Shown here piece after piece: positions 16,620 through 24,542 of a stretch of 36,554 nt of DNA (the stretch's first letter is position 1; each line of letters opens with the position of its first letter). This DNA is from Desulfobacterales bacterium (lineage in GTDB: Bacteria > Desulfobacterota > Desulfobacteria > Desulfobacterales > Desulfosalsimonadaceae), in assembly GCA_018399235.1 (NCBI GenBank), contig JAGYOX010000017.1:1-36554 (forward strand), given 5' to 3'. The notes under the pieces were generated by a model, which saw only the letters and a list, made by a program, of their open reading frames with translations, did no database searches and was not told the DNA's origin. The position numbers were made by a program, and so were the translations under genes.

Positions 16620-17879
16620 TTATTTTTCCTTCTCGGCCGTAAATTCGGGGACAATATTCAACACTGCTGATACCAGGTCATCCACAGTCGCCTGAAGCCA
16701 TTCTGTGCCGTCTGCTTTTTCATGTTCTGAAAGGTTTCTGATGACGGAAAGATAATCCTTGCCAAATTCGTCAATTCCGCCTTTGATAGATCCCATCAGC
16801 CGCCCCTCTTGAGAATCGCCCACGGCTGAGTTTGAATCTTCAAAAGACCGTTGCTGCTGGAGGATATCATGAATAGCGGAGCTTTTTTCATAAAGCACCC
16901 TTTTCTGACGGGATAAGACAGTCGTTTCATTTGTCCCGTCAGGTTCTGATAAATTTTCAAAAAATGCGCCCAACCGTTTTATTCGTTCATCAATGGCTTG
17001 ATTCAATCTTGCGCACAGGCCGTCATGCAGGGGTTGAGGATATGCATCAGATATGAATTGAGAGCGTACCCCGAGATACCATTTGCCAAGCGCTATCAGA
17101 TTGCCAATATAGATAAGGTTGTTTATAAAAATGCGCTTCACATTCCTATATATGGCCGTTGTATAGGCAATATTGCCGCCTTTCTGGCTGCCTCCAAAAA
17201 TGAGTCGATTGGGCCTTAACTCATCTTTTCGGTAGATGGTGCCTGCGGCGATGGTAATCCCGTAGGCCAGTCGGCAAGGCCCGACCAACCCGCCCTGCCC
17301 GCCTAAAAATATGGGCGGCTTGTCCAGCATCACCCCGCCCGGGACCTCTCCAATTAAAGAGGCGGTCGCCTTGTCCTGCTGCGGGGTATAGTTGAAATGG
17401 ATATAGGAGCTGCCGACTTCGCTGTGATTTTTTTTATCAGTGCCGCCGGCCATCAGACAGTCGCAGAAATTGACAAGGCTTCCCAGGGTAACATAAGGGA
17501 ACAGGATTGTTTGTTTGAGCCCCACGCTATGGGCAATACTTGCGCCTTCCTCAAGAATGGTCCCGCTCCTTACATGGGCGCATGATCCGCATTGAGCGCC
17601 TTCCAAAAAAACGGCCCCGCTGTAATAGCCCCCATTTAATTTTACATTCCGGCCAACCTGACAGTTGTCGATAGTGGCCGGCGCTTCAAAACCGATCTCG
17701 ACGCCCGGCCCAATATAAGTATCCGCCCCTAAAATTTTACTGCCCGCGTGAATAATTACGCCATTTCCGGAAATCCGTTCTGGATCAAGGGCCGGGGCCA
17801 ACTCCACGGATTCCGAAGACGGTATTTGAACGCCCTTATTCAGAAGCTTTGTTTTTAAACCGGCCGTTGTATCTTCCAT
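16620..17879 (-). CDS. left-handed beta-helix (hexapeptide) protein, possible sugar-nucleotide enzyme
   Basis: This is a 419-residue protein. Residues of roughly 30-260 form a left-handed parallel beta-helix with imperfect hexapeptide repeats (VIIHAGSKILGADTYIGPGVEIG, VRSGTILEEGASIAHSV). The LMAGGTDKKNHSEVGSSYIHFNYTPQ block resembles the active-site loops of GlmU-like enzymes. The C-terminal part (about 280-419) is helical. It has no nucleotidyltransferase Rossmann domain at the N-terminus, so a complete GlmU is excluded. The gene ends 2 nt before glmM, which points to a role in amino-sugar nucleotide metabolism, perhaps acetylation or uridylylation of GlcN-1-P. That activity is inference. 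A GGAGAG Shine-Dalgarno 6 nt before the ATG at 17879 supports the start. Confidence 0.7.
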   Translation of the reverse strand: MEDTTAGLKTKLLNKGVQIPSSESVELAPALDPERISGNGVIIHAGSKILGADTYIGPGVEIGFEAPATIDNCQVGRNVKLNGGYYSGAVFLEGAQCGSCAHVRSGTILEEGASIAHSVGLKQTILFPYVTLGSLVNFCDCLMAGGTDKKNHSEVGSSYIHFNYTPQQDKATASLIGEVPGGVMLDKPPIFLGGQGGLVGPCRLAYGITIAAGTIYRKDELRPNRLIFGGSQKGGNIAYTTAIYRNVKRIFINNLIYIGNLIALGKWYLGVRSQFISDAYPQPLHDGLCARLNQAIDERIKRLGAFFENLSEPDGTNETTVLSRQKRVLYEKSSAIHDILQQQRSFEDSNSAVGDSQEGRLMGSIKGGIDEFGKDYLSVIRNLSEHEKADGTEWLQATVDDLVSAVLNIVPEFTAEKEK

Positions 17880-17964
17880 AATTGCTCTCCAACCCTATAT
17901 TACCATTCAACACCCAACTTCTAAATAACTTCAAGGTATTAGGTTTTAGGTATTGGGTATTAGA

Positions 17965-18137
17965 TACAAGGTTTAAGGTTCACGGTTAAATCCCAAATTA
18001 CAATATTCAAATGACAAACAAATTCCAAAAATCAAATCCCAATTTTTAAAACAACCCCTCTTTTGTCGAATGCCCCGTTGTTTTGAATTTTGGTCATTGG
18101 AATTTGGGTATTGTTTGTTTTTTGAGATTTTATTTTT
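17965..18137. repeat. AT-rich interspersed element, second copy
   Basis: This non-coding stretch has inverted arms made of AAATTCCAAAAATCAAATCCC-like words on the left and GAATTTTGGTCATTGGAATTTGGG on the right. It shares a 22-bp segment (one mismatch, inverted orientation) and a 15-bp segment with the element at 13671-13912. With the octamer repeats next to it, it fills most of the 307-bp gap between the beta-helix gene and thiC. The segment 17881-17964 holds only a GGTATTGGGTATTAG-like low-complexity run. Confidence 0.6.
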
Positions 18138-18142
18138 CCATC

Positions 18143-18174
18143 AGTGCCTTAGTGCCTCAGTGCCTTAGTGCCTT
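18143..18174. repeat. octamer tandem repeat AGTGCCTY, 4 units, 3' of thiC
   Basis: Four contiguous 8-bp units (AGTGCCTT, AGTGCCTC, AGTGCCTT, AGTGCCTT) end 12 nt before the thiC stop codon. The same octamer recurs as six units on the other side of thiC (19524-19571). Confidence 0.9.
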
Positions 18175-18186
18175 CTTAAAAGCCAT

Positions 18187-19482
18187 TTAGAGCATATCAT
18201 CATCACTCCCAAAGGCCCGGGCATGGGTCTTTAACGCACAAAATTCACCGCACATGGTGCAGACATCCCGGTCCTTGTCCTCGCTCTGCATTCTCATATT
18301 CCGCGCTTTTTCAGGATCCACACACAGAGCAAACATGGTTTTCCAGTCAAACCGGTTGCGCGCCTCGGACATTCGCCGGTCCTTTTCCCATGCCGATTGA
18401 ATCCCTTTTTCCAGGTCGCCGATATGGGCGGCAATCTTTGAAGCCACCACCCCCTCCCGAACATCCTCCACACTGGGAAGCGTCAGGTGTTCCGCGGGCG
18501 TCACATAGCAAAGGAAATCCGCCCCGCTGGCTGCCGCTATGGCCCCGCCAATGGCGCCGGTAATATGATCGTAGCCGGCACCGATATCGGTCGGCAGGGG
18601 ACCCAGCACATAATACGGCGCCTCCTCGCAGATCCGCTGCTGTAATTTCATATCGCCGGCGATCTGGCTCAGAGGAACATGGCCCGGGCCCTCGATCATG
18701 ACCTGGACGCCGGCGGCCCGGGCCCGTCTTGCCAAGTCTCCCAGAATAATCATCTCCGTTATCTGCGCCCGGTCCTCTGCATCAAAAATCGCCCCCGGCC
18801 GAAGCCCGTCGCCCAAGGAAAGGGTTACATCATGGGTGCGGACGATCTCTAACAGCCGGTCATAGCTTTCAAACAACGGGTTCTCTTTTTGATTATGCAT
18901 GATCCATTCAGCTAAAAGGCTCCCGCCACGGGATACCATTCCCATCATCCGGTCACAGCTTTGCAGGACGTTCAATGAATGACGGGTAATTCCGCAGTGA
19001 ACGGTGATGAAATCCACCCCGAGCTCAGCCTGGCTTTCGATCTCCGCAAATATTTCATCCTCAGTGATATCCCTGCATTTTCGTCCTTCTGAGAGCGCCT
19101 TGCTCACGGTTTTATAAATCGGCACGGTCCCGATCATAACCGGCGAATGGGCGATTATTTTGGTTAGGGTGGCATCCAGATCGCCGCCCGTGGATAAATC
19201 CATTACCGCATCCGCCCCGACGTAAACCGCCATATCAAGTTTTTCAAGCTCCTCCTGGAGGCTGAAATGGCTGGTCGAGGTGCCAATATTGGCGTTGACC
19301 TTGGTGGTCACCCCCTTGCCGATGCCCCTGGCAGAAAAATCATGGTGCATATTTTTGGGGATAACGAGCTTTCCATCAGCCACACGGCGTCTTATCTCTT
19401 CCGGCGGCATGCCTTCGAATTCAGCCACCTGCCGCATGGCATCCGTGATGGTGCCTTTTTTGGCCTCTTGTAGTTGTGTCAT
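18187..19482 (-). CDS. thiC: phosphomethylpyrimidine synthase ThiC
   Basis: This 431-residue radical SAM enzyme rearranges aminoimidazole ribotide into HMP phosphate, the pyrimidine half of thiamine. Motifs include NANIGTS near the N-terminus, GADAVMDLSTGGD, VDFITVHCGI, MIEGPGHVPL, the GPLPTDIGAGYDHITGAIG block, and the C-terminal [4Fe-4S] site C408xxC411xxxxC415 (CTMCGEFC). The length matches the short, non-extended bacterial/archaeal form. It follows thi4 on the same strand, separated by 87 nt that contain an octamer tandem array. Both genes are presumably expressed from the riboswitch-controlled promoter at about 20.6 kb. It needs an anaerobic, iron-sulfur-competent cytoplasm. Later thiamine genes (thiD, thiE, thiL) are not in the window. 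Confidence 0.97.
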   Translation of the reverse strand: MTQLQEAKKGTITDAMRQVAEFEGMPPEEIRRRVADGKLVIPKNMHHDFSARGIGKGVTTKVNANIGTSTSHFSLQEELEKLDMAVYVGADAVMDLSTGGDLDATLTKIIAHSPVMIGTVPIYKTVSKALSEGRKCRDITEDEIFAEIESQAELGVDFITVHCGITRHSLNVLQSCDRMMGMVSRGGSLLAEWIMHNQKENPLFESYDRLLEIVRTHDVTLSLGDGLRPGAIFDAEDRAQITEMIILGDLARRARAAGVQVMIEGPGHVPLSQIAGDMKLQQRICEEAPYYVLGPLPTDIGAGYDHITGAIGGAIAAASGADFLCYVTPAEHLTLPSVEDVREGVVASKIAAHIGDLEKGIQSAWEKDRRMSEARNRFDWKTMFALCVDPEKARNMRMQSEDKDRDVCTMCGEFCALKTHARAFGSDDDML

Positions 19483-19523
19483 AATTTATTCACCCAAGAA
19501 AGTTAATTATATGTCTTAACCTC

Positions 19524-19571
19524 AGTGCCTCAGTGCCTTAATGCCTCAGTACCTTAGTGCCTCAGTACCTT
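19524..19571. repeat. octamer tandem repeat AGTGCCTY, 6 units, between thi4 and thiC
   Basis: Six contiguous 8-bp units read AGTGCCTC, AGTGCCTT, AATGCCTC, AGTACCTT, AGTGCCTC and AGTACCTT. The last unit overlaps the thi4 stop codon (19570-19572). Units carry scattered substitutions but no length change. A sister array lies on the other side of thiC. Confidence 0.9.
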
Positions 19572-20349
19572 ATCCCCCCAACCGCTCAATCAGCTCCCTG
19601 GCCACCTTTTCGCCGGAAAGCAGCATGCCCCCAAAAATCGGCCCCATCCGGGGCCCGCCGGCAACGGCATTAGCCGCCATACCGGCCACATAAAGGCCGG
19701 GATAGACTTCCCGGCTGTTATCCAGCGTCAATTTTTCAGCCTGATCCGCCCACATGGATTTCTCACCCTCAATCCGGCCGGTAGGTGTATTTAACTTGCC
19801 GGGAAATTTACGTTCCACCACTTGAACGACTTCCGTGTCATGGCCGGTAGCATCAACTACAAATTTTGACCGCATGGTCAACGGATCAATATGGAGTCCC
19901 GCCATTTCCACCGGCGACCAGTTAAGCACCAATCCCTCCATTCGCTCCGGCCGCATGACCACGTCCTCAACCGTCATACAATTAAAGATGGTCAATCCGG
20001 CACGAACCGCCCCGCCGACAATCAAGCCGGTGGCCTCCACAGCATCCGCCGTTAAGTAGTCAGCCTCATAAACGGCCGTACGAACGCCGAATTCCTCAAG
20101 TATGTGCACGGCGGGCTTCTGAACGACAATTTCATTGTACATCATGCCGCCGCCCCACATCCCGCCGCCGATACTTAACTTACGCTCAAATAATACCACC
20201 TTTTTGCCCGCCCTGGCAAGGAAGTAGCCGGCCACTAATCCGGACGGCCCACCCCCCACGATGGCCACATCGGCTTCAAGACTGTTTTTGAACTTTTCAT
20301 GGTAGCGGTCCATAATCGCCCGAGTGATAACGATTTCATCAAGTGCCAT
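19570..20349 (-). CDS. thi4: sulfide-dependent ADP-thiazole synthase, Thi4 type
   Basis: The 259-residue protein has an N-terminal dinucleotide-binding motif [15 protein letters not shown] (28-42), the Thi4 block [12 protein letters not shown] (61-72), VDATGHD (165-171) and a C-terminal [24 protein letters not shown]. Thi4 makes ADP-thiazole carboxylate from NAD, glycine and sulfur. The yeast and plant enzymes donate sulfur from an active-site Cys and are suicidal. Here the only Cys is Cys124, well before the GHD motif, and no Cys occurs after it. This matches the reusable, sulfide-using class known from methanogens and some anaerobes. It is the first gene behind a TPP riboswitch, and its start ATG at 20349 follows a GGAGAAA Shine-Dalgarno. 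The context with thiC confirms the thiamine role. Confidence 0.92.
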   Translation of the reverse strand: MALDEIVITRAIMDRYHEKFKNSLEADVAIVGGGPSGLVAGYFLARAGKKVVLFERKLSIGGGMWGGGMMYNEIVVQKPAVHILEEFGVRTAVYEADYLTADAVEATGLIVGGAVRAGLTIFNCMTVEDVVMRPERMEGLVLNWSPVEMAGLHIDPLTMRSKFVVDATGHDTEVVQVVERKFPGKLNTPTGRIEGEKSMWADQAEKLTLDNSREVYPGLYVAGMAANAVAGGPRMGPIFGGMLLSGEKVARELIERLGG

Positions 20350-20375
20350 ATGATTTCTCCTTTATCCGCCTAAAA

Positions 20376-20410
20376 ATAAAAAAGCCGCTCTCCCTTCAAA
20401 GGAAAACGGC
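20376..20410 (-). terminator. intrinsic terminator of the TPP riboswitch expression platform
   Basis: On the minus strand, GCCGTTTTCCTT pairs with AGGGAGAGCGGC (12 pairs including G-T wobbles) around a 3-nt loop and is followed by six T. It lies between the riboswitch aptamer and the thi4 start, so it would stop transcription when TPP is bound. Confidence 0.75.
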
Positions 20411-20437
20411 CGACAATTAAAAATTTATTTTTAATCG

Positions 20438-20522
20438 TTTCCCTTCGCAGGAATTATCCTGATCAGGTTCCAAGGGTTATCCGTCACGCGGATTCTCAGT
20501 TGCCCGGCAACACCCCTAACGC
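20438..20522 (-). ncRNA. TPP riboswitch (THI element)
   Basis: Read on the minus strand, the segment has the conserved THI-box order: GGGGTG near the 5' end, CTGAGA, an ACCCTTGGAACCTGATC core, GGATAAT, and a closing GCGAAGGGAA. These are the hallmark pyrimidine- and pyrophosphate-sensor arms of the TPP aptamer. It lies about 90 nt upstream of thi4 and just behind a consensus promoter. With the terminator downstream, it should repress thi4-thiC when thiamine pyrophosphate is plentiful. Confidence 0.95.
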
Positions 20523-20580
20523 CATTAACTATTTTAAGCTAAAAAAGCGCGTCAAATCTAATTATTTTAATTATATAATA

Positions 20581-20609
20581 ATTATAAAATCAAAATCTTA
20601 TAATGTCAA
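20581..20609 (-). promoter_or_regulatory. consensus sigma70 promoter of the thiamine operon
   Basis: The minus strand reads TTGACA, exactly 17 nt of AT-rich spacer, then TATAAT. Both hexamers are perfect matches to the housekeeping consensus. It lies about 60 nt upstream of the TPP aptamer and reads toward thi4. Confidence 0.8.
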
Positions 20610-20633
20610 TAGGTGATGAACCCTTAAAAGCCA

Positions 20634-21158
20634 TCAGTTTTTAGGGCCCCGGATACCTGCCGGCGGCGCTAAAATTTCAGACCACACCACCGCCCGGCGC
20701 AAATCCCGGCGGGACAACCGACCCCGTTTCGCCGGGTGCGGTATTTCCTTGACCTTTTCAGGCACCGCTTCCCGGGCGAACGATCTGGGCTCCCATGTCC
20801 TGAAAGCACTCTTCGGCCACTGTTTTTCCTGCTCGGCAGCCACAGCTTCACCGGATGCTGCCTCACCATTTGATTCCAATGACGCCTGCGCTCCCTCGGT
20901 TTCTTTCGCGGGAATCTCTTCAGACATCAAATCCTCCCACCAGTTCCGATGACGGGCCGGCTTTTTTTCTATTTCGGAGGCTTCCTGTCCGCCTTCCATT
21001 TCCCGACTGAACTCCTCAAGAAGATTCTCCAAGCCCTTGCGCCAACCGGTTGCGGGCTTTTCCTCCGTCTTTCCAGCCTTCCGGGCCATATGCTTGAAGA
21101 CCTGACTGAGAATCATGACCCCAACAATGAAGAGAAAAAACAGAATCTCAAAATTCAT
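20634..21158 (-). CDS. conserved hypothetical single-pass membrane protein
   Basis: The frame encodes 174 residues. Residues 1-21 (MNFEILFFLFIVGVMILSQVF) form one hydrophobic helix, presumably an uncleaved anchor. The rest is charged and low in hydrophobic residues, rich in Glu, Lys, Ala and Pro, and probably disordered. It has an RNWWEDLM island at about 70-77. A compact basic C-terminal motif, LSRRDLRRAVVWSEILAPPAGIRG, looks conserved; similar tails of the form LR.AV..SEIL..P..LR occur in short proteins of anaerobes. It lies upstream of the thiamine promoter and downstream of floA on the same strand. I assign no function; an envelope-associated adaptor whose C-terminal peptide docks to a partner is one possibility. 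Confidence 0.7.
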   Translation of the reverse strand: MNFEILFFLFIVGVMILSQVFKHMARKAGKTEEKPATGWRKGLENLLEEFSREMEGGQEASEIEKKPARHRNWWEDLMSEEIPAKETEGAQASLESNGEAASGEAVAAEQEKQWPKSAFRTWEPRSFAREAVPEKVKEIPHPAKRGRLSRRDLRRAVVWSEILAPPAGIRGPKN

Positions 21159-21205
21159 ACAAAAAATCCTTTTGACTTTATAGCTTCATCAAAAGCCAGT
21201 TTCGA

Positions 21206-21328
21206 ATGGCAAAGCAAAAAGTTCAAGATCAAGGCGCGGCAAGTCCCGAGGCATGCAGCGTACTACCGCGTACGTGAAATGCCGAGGGACGCAGCGCAAC
21301 GCAGATATTGGGCTTTTTGCGAAGCCAT
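21206..21328. repeat. MITE-like palindromic repeat, copy 2
   Basis: From ATGGCAAAG at 21206 this copy matches copy 1 (13471-13592) nearly base for base, in the same orientation. It includes the inner stem with GTAC on both sides of a 6-nt loop and the right end ending in GCGAAGCC. Its left terminal inverted repeat is degraded, and the right one reads CTTTTTGCGA instead of CTTTTTACGA. The right end abuts the floA stop codon (21328-21330). Confidence 0.8.
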
Positions 21329-22326
21329 TATTCTTCGGAATCCGGTGTTTCGGGATACTCCTTGCCCTCATCGGTCTTGCCGATGGTATCCCGCATCTGG
21401 GTATCCGCCTCAATATTCTTCATCCGGTAATAGTCCATAATCCCCAAGTTGCCGCTTCGGAAAGCTTCAGCCATGGCCAGGGGCACTTCGGCCTCCGCTT
21501 CTACAACTTTTGCCCGCATTTCCTGAACCCGGGCCTTCATCTCCTGTTCGGCGGCATAGGCCATGGCCCGGCGCTCCTCCGCCTTGGCCTGGGCGATTTT
21601 CTTGTCCGCCTCGGCCCGGTCGGTCTCAAGCTCGGCCCCGATATTCTTGCCCACATCCACATCCGCGATATCAATGGATAAAATCTCGTAGGCGGTGCCC
21701 GAATCAAGCCCCTTTTCAAGCACCCGCCGTGAAATGCTGTCCGGGTTTTCCAGCACGTTCTTGTGGCTGTCCGAAGAGCCGATGGTCGTAACAATGCCCT
21801 CGCCCACCCGGGCCAGAATGGTTTCCTCGCCGGCACCGCCGACCAATCGCTCAATGTTGGCCCGCACGGTGACGCGTGATATGGCCCGCAGCTGGATGCC
21901 GTCCTTGGCCATGGCGGCTACCATGGGCGTTTCAATCACCTTGGGATTGACACTCATCTGCACGGCTTCCAGGACATTTCGGCCGGCCAGATCAATGGCG
22001 ACCGCCCGGTTGAAAATCAGGTCGATATTGGCTTTATCCGCGGCGATCAATGCCTGGACCACCCGCATGACATCCCCGCCGGCCAGGTAATGGGATTCCA
22101 GATCATTGGTGGATATCTCCAAACCGGCCTTGCTTGCCATGATTTTTGCGTTGACGATCAATTTGGGCGGGATTTTTCGAAACCGCATGAACACGATATT
22201 GAAAAGCCCCACAGAGGCGCCCGAAACCAGTGCCTGCACCCAAAGGGAAATTGCCGATCCAATAAAATAGATAAAAAGAATAACGGCAATGAAAAGTAGA
22301 ATAAAAAGAATATGGGTCAGTGTCAT
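21328..22326 (-). CDS. floA: flotillin-like protein FloA
   Basis: The 332-residue protein has an N-terminal membrane hairpin (about 4-50, [20 protein letters not shown] then a second hydrophobic stretch). A long SPFH-like, helix-rich domain follows, with [40 protein letters not shown] and [37 protein letters not shown], both diagnostic of the FloA/YqfA family. The C-terminal part (about 225-300) is a charged coiled coil ([27 protein letters not shown] pattern). FloA scaffolds functional membrane microdomains. It is third in a same-strand run with two NfeD proteins, its conserved partners. The start at 22326 has a GGAGAG Shine-Dalgarno. The acidic C-terminal tail is variable in the family. Confidence 0.95.
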   Translation of the reverse strand: MTLTHILFILLFIAVILFIYFIGSAISLWVQALVSGASVGLFNIVFMRFRKIPPKLIVNAKIMASKAGLEISTNDLESHYLAGGDVMRVVQALIAADKANIDLIFNRAVAIDLAGRNVLEAVQMSVNPKVIETPMVAAMAKDGIQLRAISRVTVRANIERLVGGAGEETILARVGEGIVTTIGSSDSHKNVLENPDSISRRVLEKGLDSGTAYEILSIDIADVDVGKNIGAELETDRAEADKKIAQAKAEERRAMAYAAEQEMKARVQEMRAKVVEAEAEVPLAMAEAFRSGNLGIMDYYRMKNIEADTQMRDTIGKTDEGKEYPETPDSEE

Positions 22327-22355
22327 AACGCTCTCTCCTATCTTTTGTTTTAATC

Positions 22356-22835
22356 TTAATCTAACTCCCTCACCACCACCCGGTTTCCCGCCACCGCAAT
22401 CACGATGACGGGTTTTTCCTTCTCGATAAACTCCCCCCGGCTAACCACATCCACCCGTCGGTTATCAATCATGGCCGTTCCCGCCGGGCGAAGATTGGTA
22501 AGGGTCCGCCCGGTTTTTCCCTTGTAACCCGTCAGTTTCTCGGACTGTGATGTCACCCCCTCGGTCTTTTTAAGGGATTTACGCAGGGTCACCGGCGAGT
22601 AGGCCAGAAGTTTCAATCCGGCGATCAGGACAATGGGCAGAATAATAATGTCGGCCACGACAAACATCATCCCGATTGACATGGACACCTCGGTAAACAC
22701 CGCATACAGGGAATACCCGAACAACCCGATGGCCAGAATGGTCAGGACCCCGCCGGACGGCAGTATGACCTCGGCAAGCAGGACCAGGATCCCGGCGATT
22801 TGCAGGATAATGGGAAATGTCAATTCAGCAATCAT
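22356..22835 (-). CDS. short NfeD-like membrane protein
   Basis: This 159-residue protein has three to four hydrophobic segments in its first 90 residues ([57 protein letters not shown]). A C-terminal OB-fold of the NfeD type follows ([42 protein letters not shown]). It lacks the serine-protease domain, so it matches the short NfeD class that interacts with flotillins. Its start overlaps the stop of the long NfeD gene by 4 nt (ATGA), and floA follows 29 nt after its stop. All three are likely one operon. The OB-folds of both NfeD proteins share the LRP.G...I pattern. Confidence 0.88.
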   Translation of the reverse strand: MIAELTFPIILQIAGILVLLAEVILPSGGVLTILAIGLFGYSLYAVFTEVSMSIGMMFVVADIIILPIVLIAGLKLLAYSPVTLRKSLKKTEGVTSQSEKLTGYKGKTGRTLTNLRPAGTAMIDNRRVDVVSRGEFIEKEKPVIVIAVAGNRVVVRELD

Positions 22836-24328
22836 TCATCCACCGCTTTCCTTGCGACAATAATACGGTTTCCCGAGATCTCCGAGACAGCTACCTGCGC
22901 GCCGCGCTCAATGAATTCATTTTCCGTTACCACGTCAAACACGTCCGCACCGATTTTGACCTTGCCCGAGGGCCTCAACGCCGTCATCGCCACTCCCGTA
23001 TCCCCCGCATGCACGCGGCGCGCCTCACTGGAATCCGAATGCGCCTCCCTCAAGCTCGACGTCAGATACGGGCCTTCGGCGGCGGTTGAAAGCCGCGGCA
23101 GAACATACCGGATAAAAAACAGCCCCATGAAAAGGGACACCAGATAAGCGCCGAGAACCTTGATCACATTGTTTAAAAAAATCTCCGTCTCCCAGGGAAT
23201 GGAGGGATCCGGAATGACAAAATCCTGAAATGTTAATATCAGACCGGCAACAATGCAGAAAATCCCAGCAAATCCAGCAATGCCGAACCCCGGCAGCACA
23301 AAGACCTCAATGGCCATCAGCACCACCCCCAGCACGATAATCAAAAGCTCGGTATAGTCGGCCAGGCCCACCATGTACTGGTTTAGAAACACAATGGCTA
23401 AACATGCCAGACCGACAAGCCCCGGAATGCCGAAGCCGGGCGCCTTCATCTCCATGTATAGGGCGGCCAACCCGATCATCATCAATATCGGCGCGATGCT
23501 ACCGATAAACCGCACCATGGTTTCAGACCAGGAAGGTTCAAGCCGGGTCCGGCGGTACGGCCCATTCCCCCTTTTATTCAACATCTCGTCAATGCTCGAT
23601 ACGGTCATGGATGAAAACCCCAGCGCCAGGGCTTCAGCCGCCGACATGGTCAGCAGCTCCCCTTTTTCCACCACCGTTTTTTTCCCGGTTACACGCTCCT
23701 TTTCTTCCGGCGTCAGGTCTTCAAATGCCTGGCTGTCCATATATTTTTTTTCCCCGTCAATTTCCACGGCATACACTACCTTTTCCGGCGTTACCATGGC
23801 TTCAGTCAGGGCTTCAGGGTAGCCGTTGCGTTTGGCCAGGGCCCGAAATTTCGCCCGAATCGGAGATTGAAATTTCTCGCCCATCATCTGCGGACCTTCT
23901 TGAGAATAGGTAATCGGGGCGCAGTCCCCGATCGTGGTGGCCGGCCGCATCACAAGCTCCCCGCAGGAAAGCGCAATCAACGCACCAGCGGATATCGCCT
24001 TTTTTTCTACAAATGCAATGGATTGTTCAGCCGGCACGGTCAGCAGGGTATCCACGATTTCAAGGGCCGAATCCACCCGACCGCCGAAGGTATTGATTTC
24101 AAAGACAACCAGGCTGTCCGGCGCCTGTGCGGCCTCCCGGCAGGCCCGCTCCAAAAACGCCGACATGCCCGGATCCACCGTGCCGGATATGGGAATAACA
24201 AAAACTGGGCGTCCCTGGGACTGGGCATCGCCTTCCTGTGCATGAAGCGGAATAGCAGAAAAGAGCGCCAATAGGACCAAAACCGCCACAGCCTTGCAAA
24301 GCTTCTGAAATATTTGGCTAATCTGCAT
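22832..24328 (-). CDS. long NfeD protein with ClpP-like serine protease domain
   Basis: This is a 498-residue membrane protein. Residues 1-30 are a signal peptide, with a likely cut after PLHA. Residues 40-220 form a ClpP/SppA-like domain with VFEINTFGGRVDSALEI (75-91) and AISAGALIALSCGELVM (111-127); Ser113 is the candidate nucleophile, and Lys152 is a possible partner by distance. Several membrane helices span about 255-395, and an NfeD OB-fold (about 425-490, GDTGVAMTALRPSGKVKIG) ends the protein. Archaeal relatives cleave hydrophobic C-terminal segments of stomatin-like partners. The adjacent floA gene supplies the matching partner. The ATG overlaps nothing upstream; a divergent promoter region separates it from the acyl-CoA cluster. 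The catalytic Lys is inferred. Confidence 0.9.
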   Translation of the reverse strand: MQISQIFQKLCKAVAVLVLLALFSAIPLHAQEGDAQSQGRPVFVIPISGTVDPGMSAFLERACREAAQAPDSLVVFEINTFGGRVDSALEIVDTLLTVPAEQSIAFVEKKAISAGALIALSCGELVMRPATTIGDCAPITYSQEGPQMMGEKFQSPIRAKFRALAKRNGYPEALTEAMVTPEKVVYAVEIDGEKKYMDSQAFEDLTPEEKERVTGKKTVVEKGELLTMSAAEALALGFSSMTVSSIDEMLNKRGNGPYRRTRLEPSWSETMVRFIGSIAPILMMIGLAALYMEMKAPGFGIPGLVGLACLAIVFLNQYMVGLADYTELLIIVLGVVLMAIEVFVLPGFGIAGFAGIFCIVAGLILTFQDFVIPDPSIPWETEIFLNNVIKVLGAYLVSLFMGLFFIRYVLPRLSTAAEGPYLTSSLREAHSDSSEARRVHAGDTGVAMTALRPSGKVKIGADVFDVVTENEFIERGAQVAVSEISGNRIIVARKAVDE

Positions 24329-24452
24329 CTATGGCAAGCATCCTCTGTTGGGAAAATAGACAAAAATAACTGTAATCCTGATAAGTTAAAATACAATCAG
24401 ACGTCTGCGAGTGTCAAGCCGAAAAGCTTTCGGAAAATCTGTTTGCACCCCC

Positions 24453-24481
24453 TTGAGCTTATGTTAGTGTTAAATTATAAA
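24453..24481 (+). promoter_or_regulatory. putative promoter of the acetyl-CoA/acetylation cluster
   Basis: TTGAGC and TATAAA hexamers are separated by exactly 17 nt on the plus strand, about 60 nt before the CoA-transferase-GNAT start. It is the only good match to consensus I found in the 214-bp divergent gap. Confidence 0.5.
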
Positions 24482-24542
24482 TAATGCTCAGAAGTTGCCG
24501 TTGAACCCAAACCCGCATTCTTACAATAGAGAGGTCAATTAA

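Noticed and set aside
18143-19571. Possible CRISPR array near thiC
   Set aside because: The units are 8 bp, contiguous and without spacers, so they are simple tandem repeats. No cas genes are present.
20949-21440. 163-codon plus-strand frame across the repeat before floA
   Set aside because: It is built from the antisense of the hypothetical gene, the MITE-like repeat and the floA 3' end. The composition is not protein-like and no start signal is seen.
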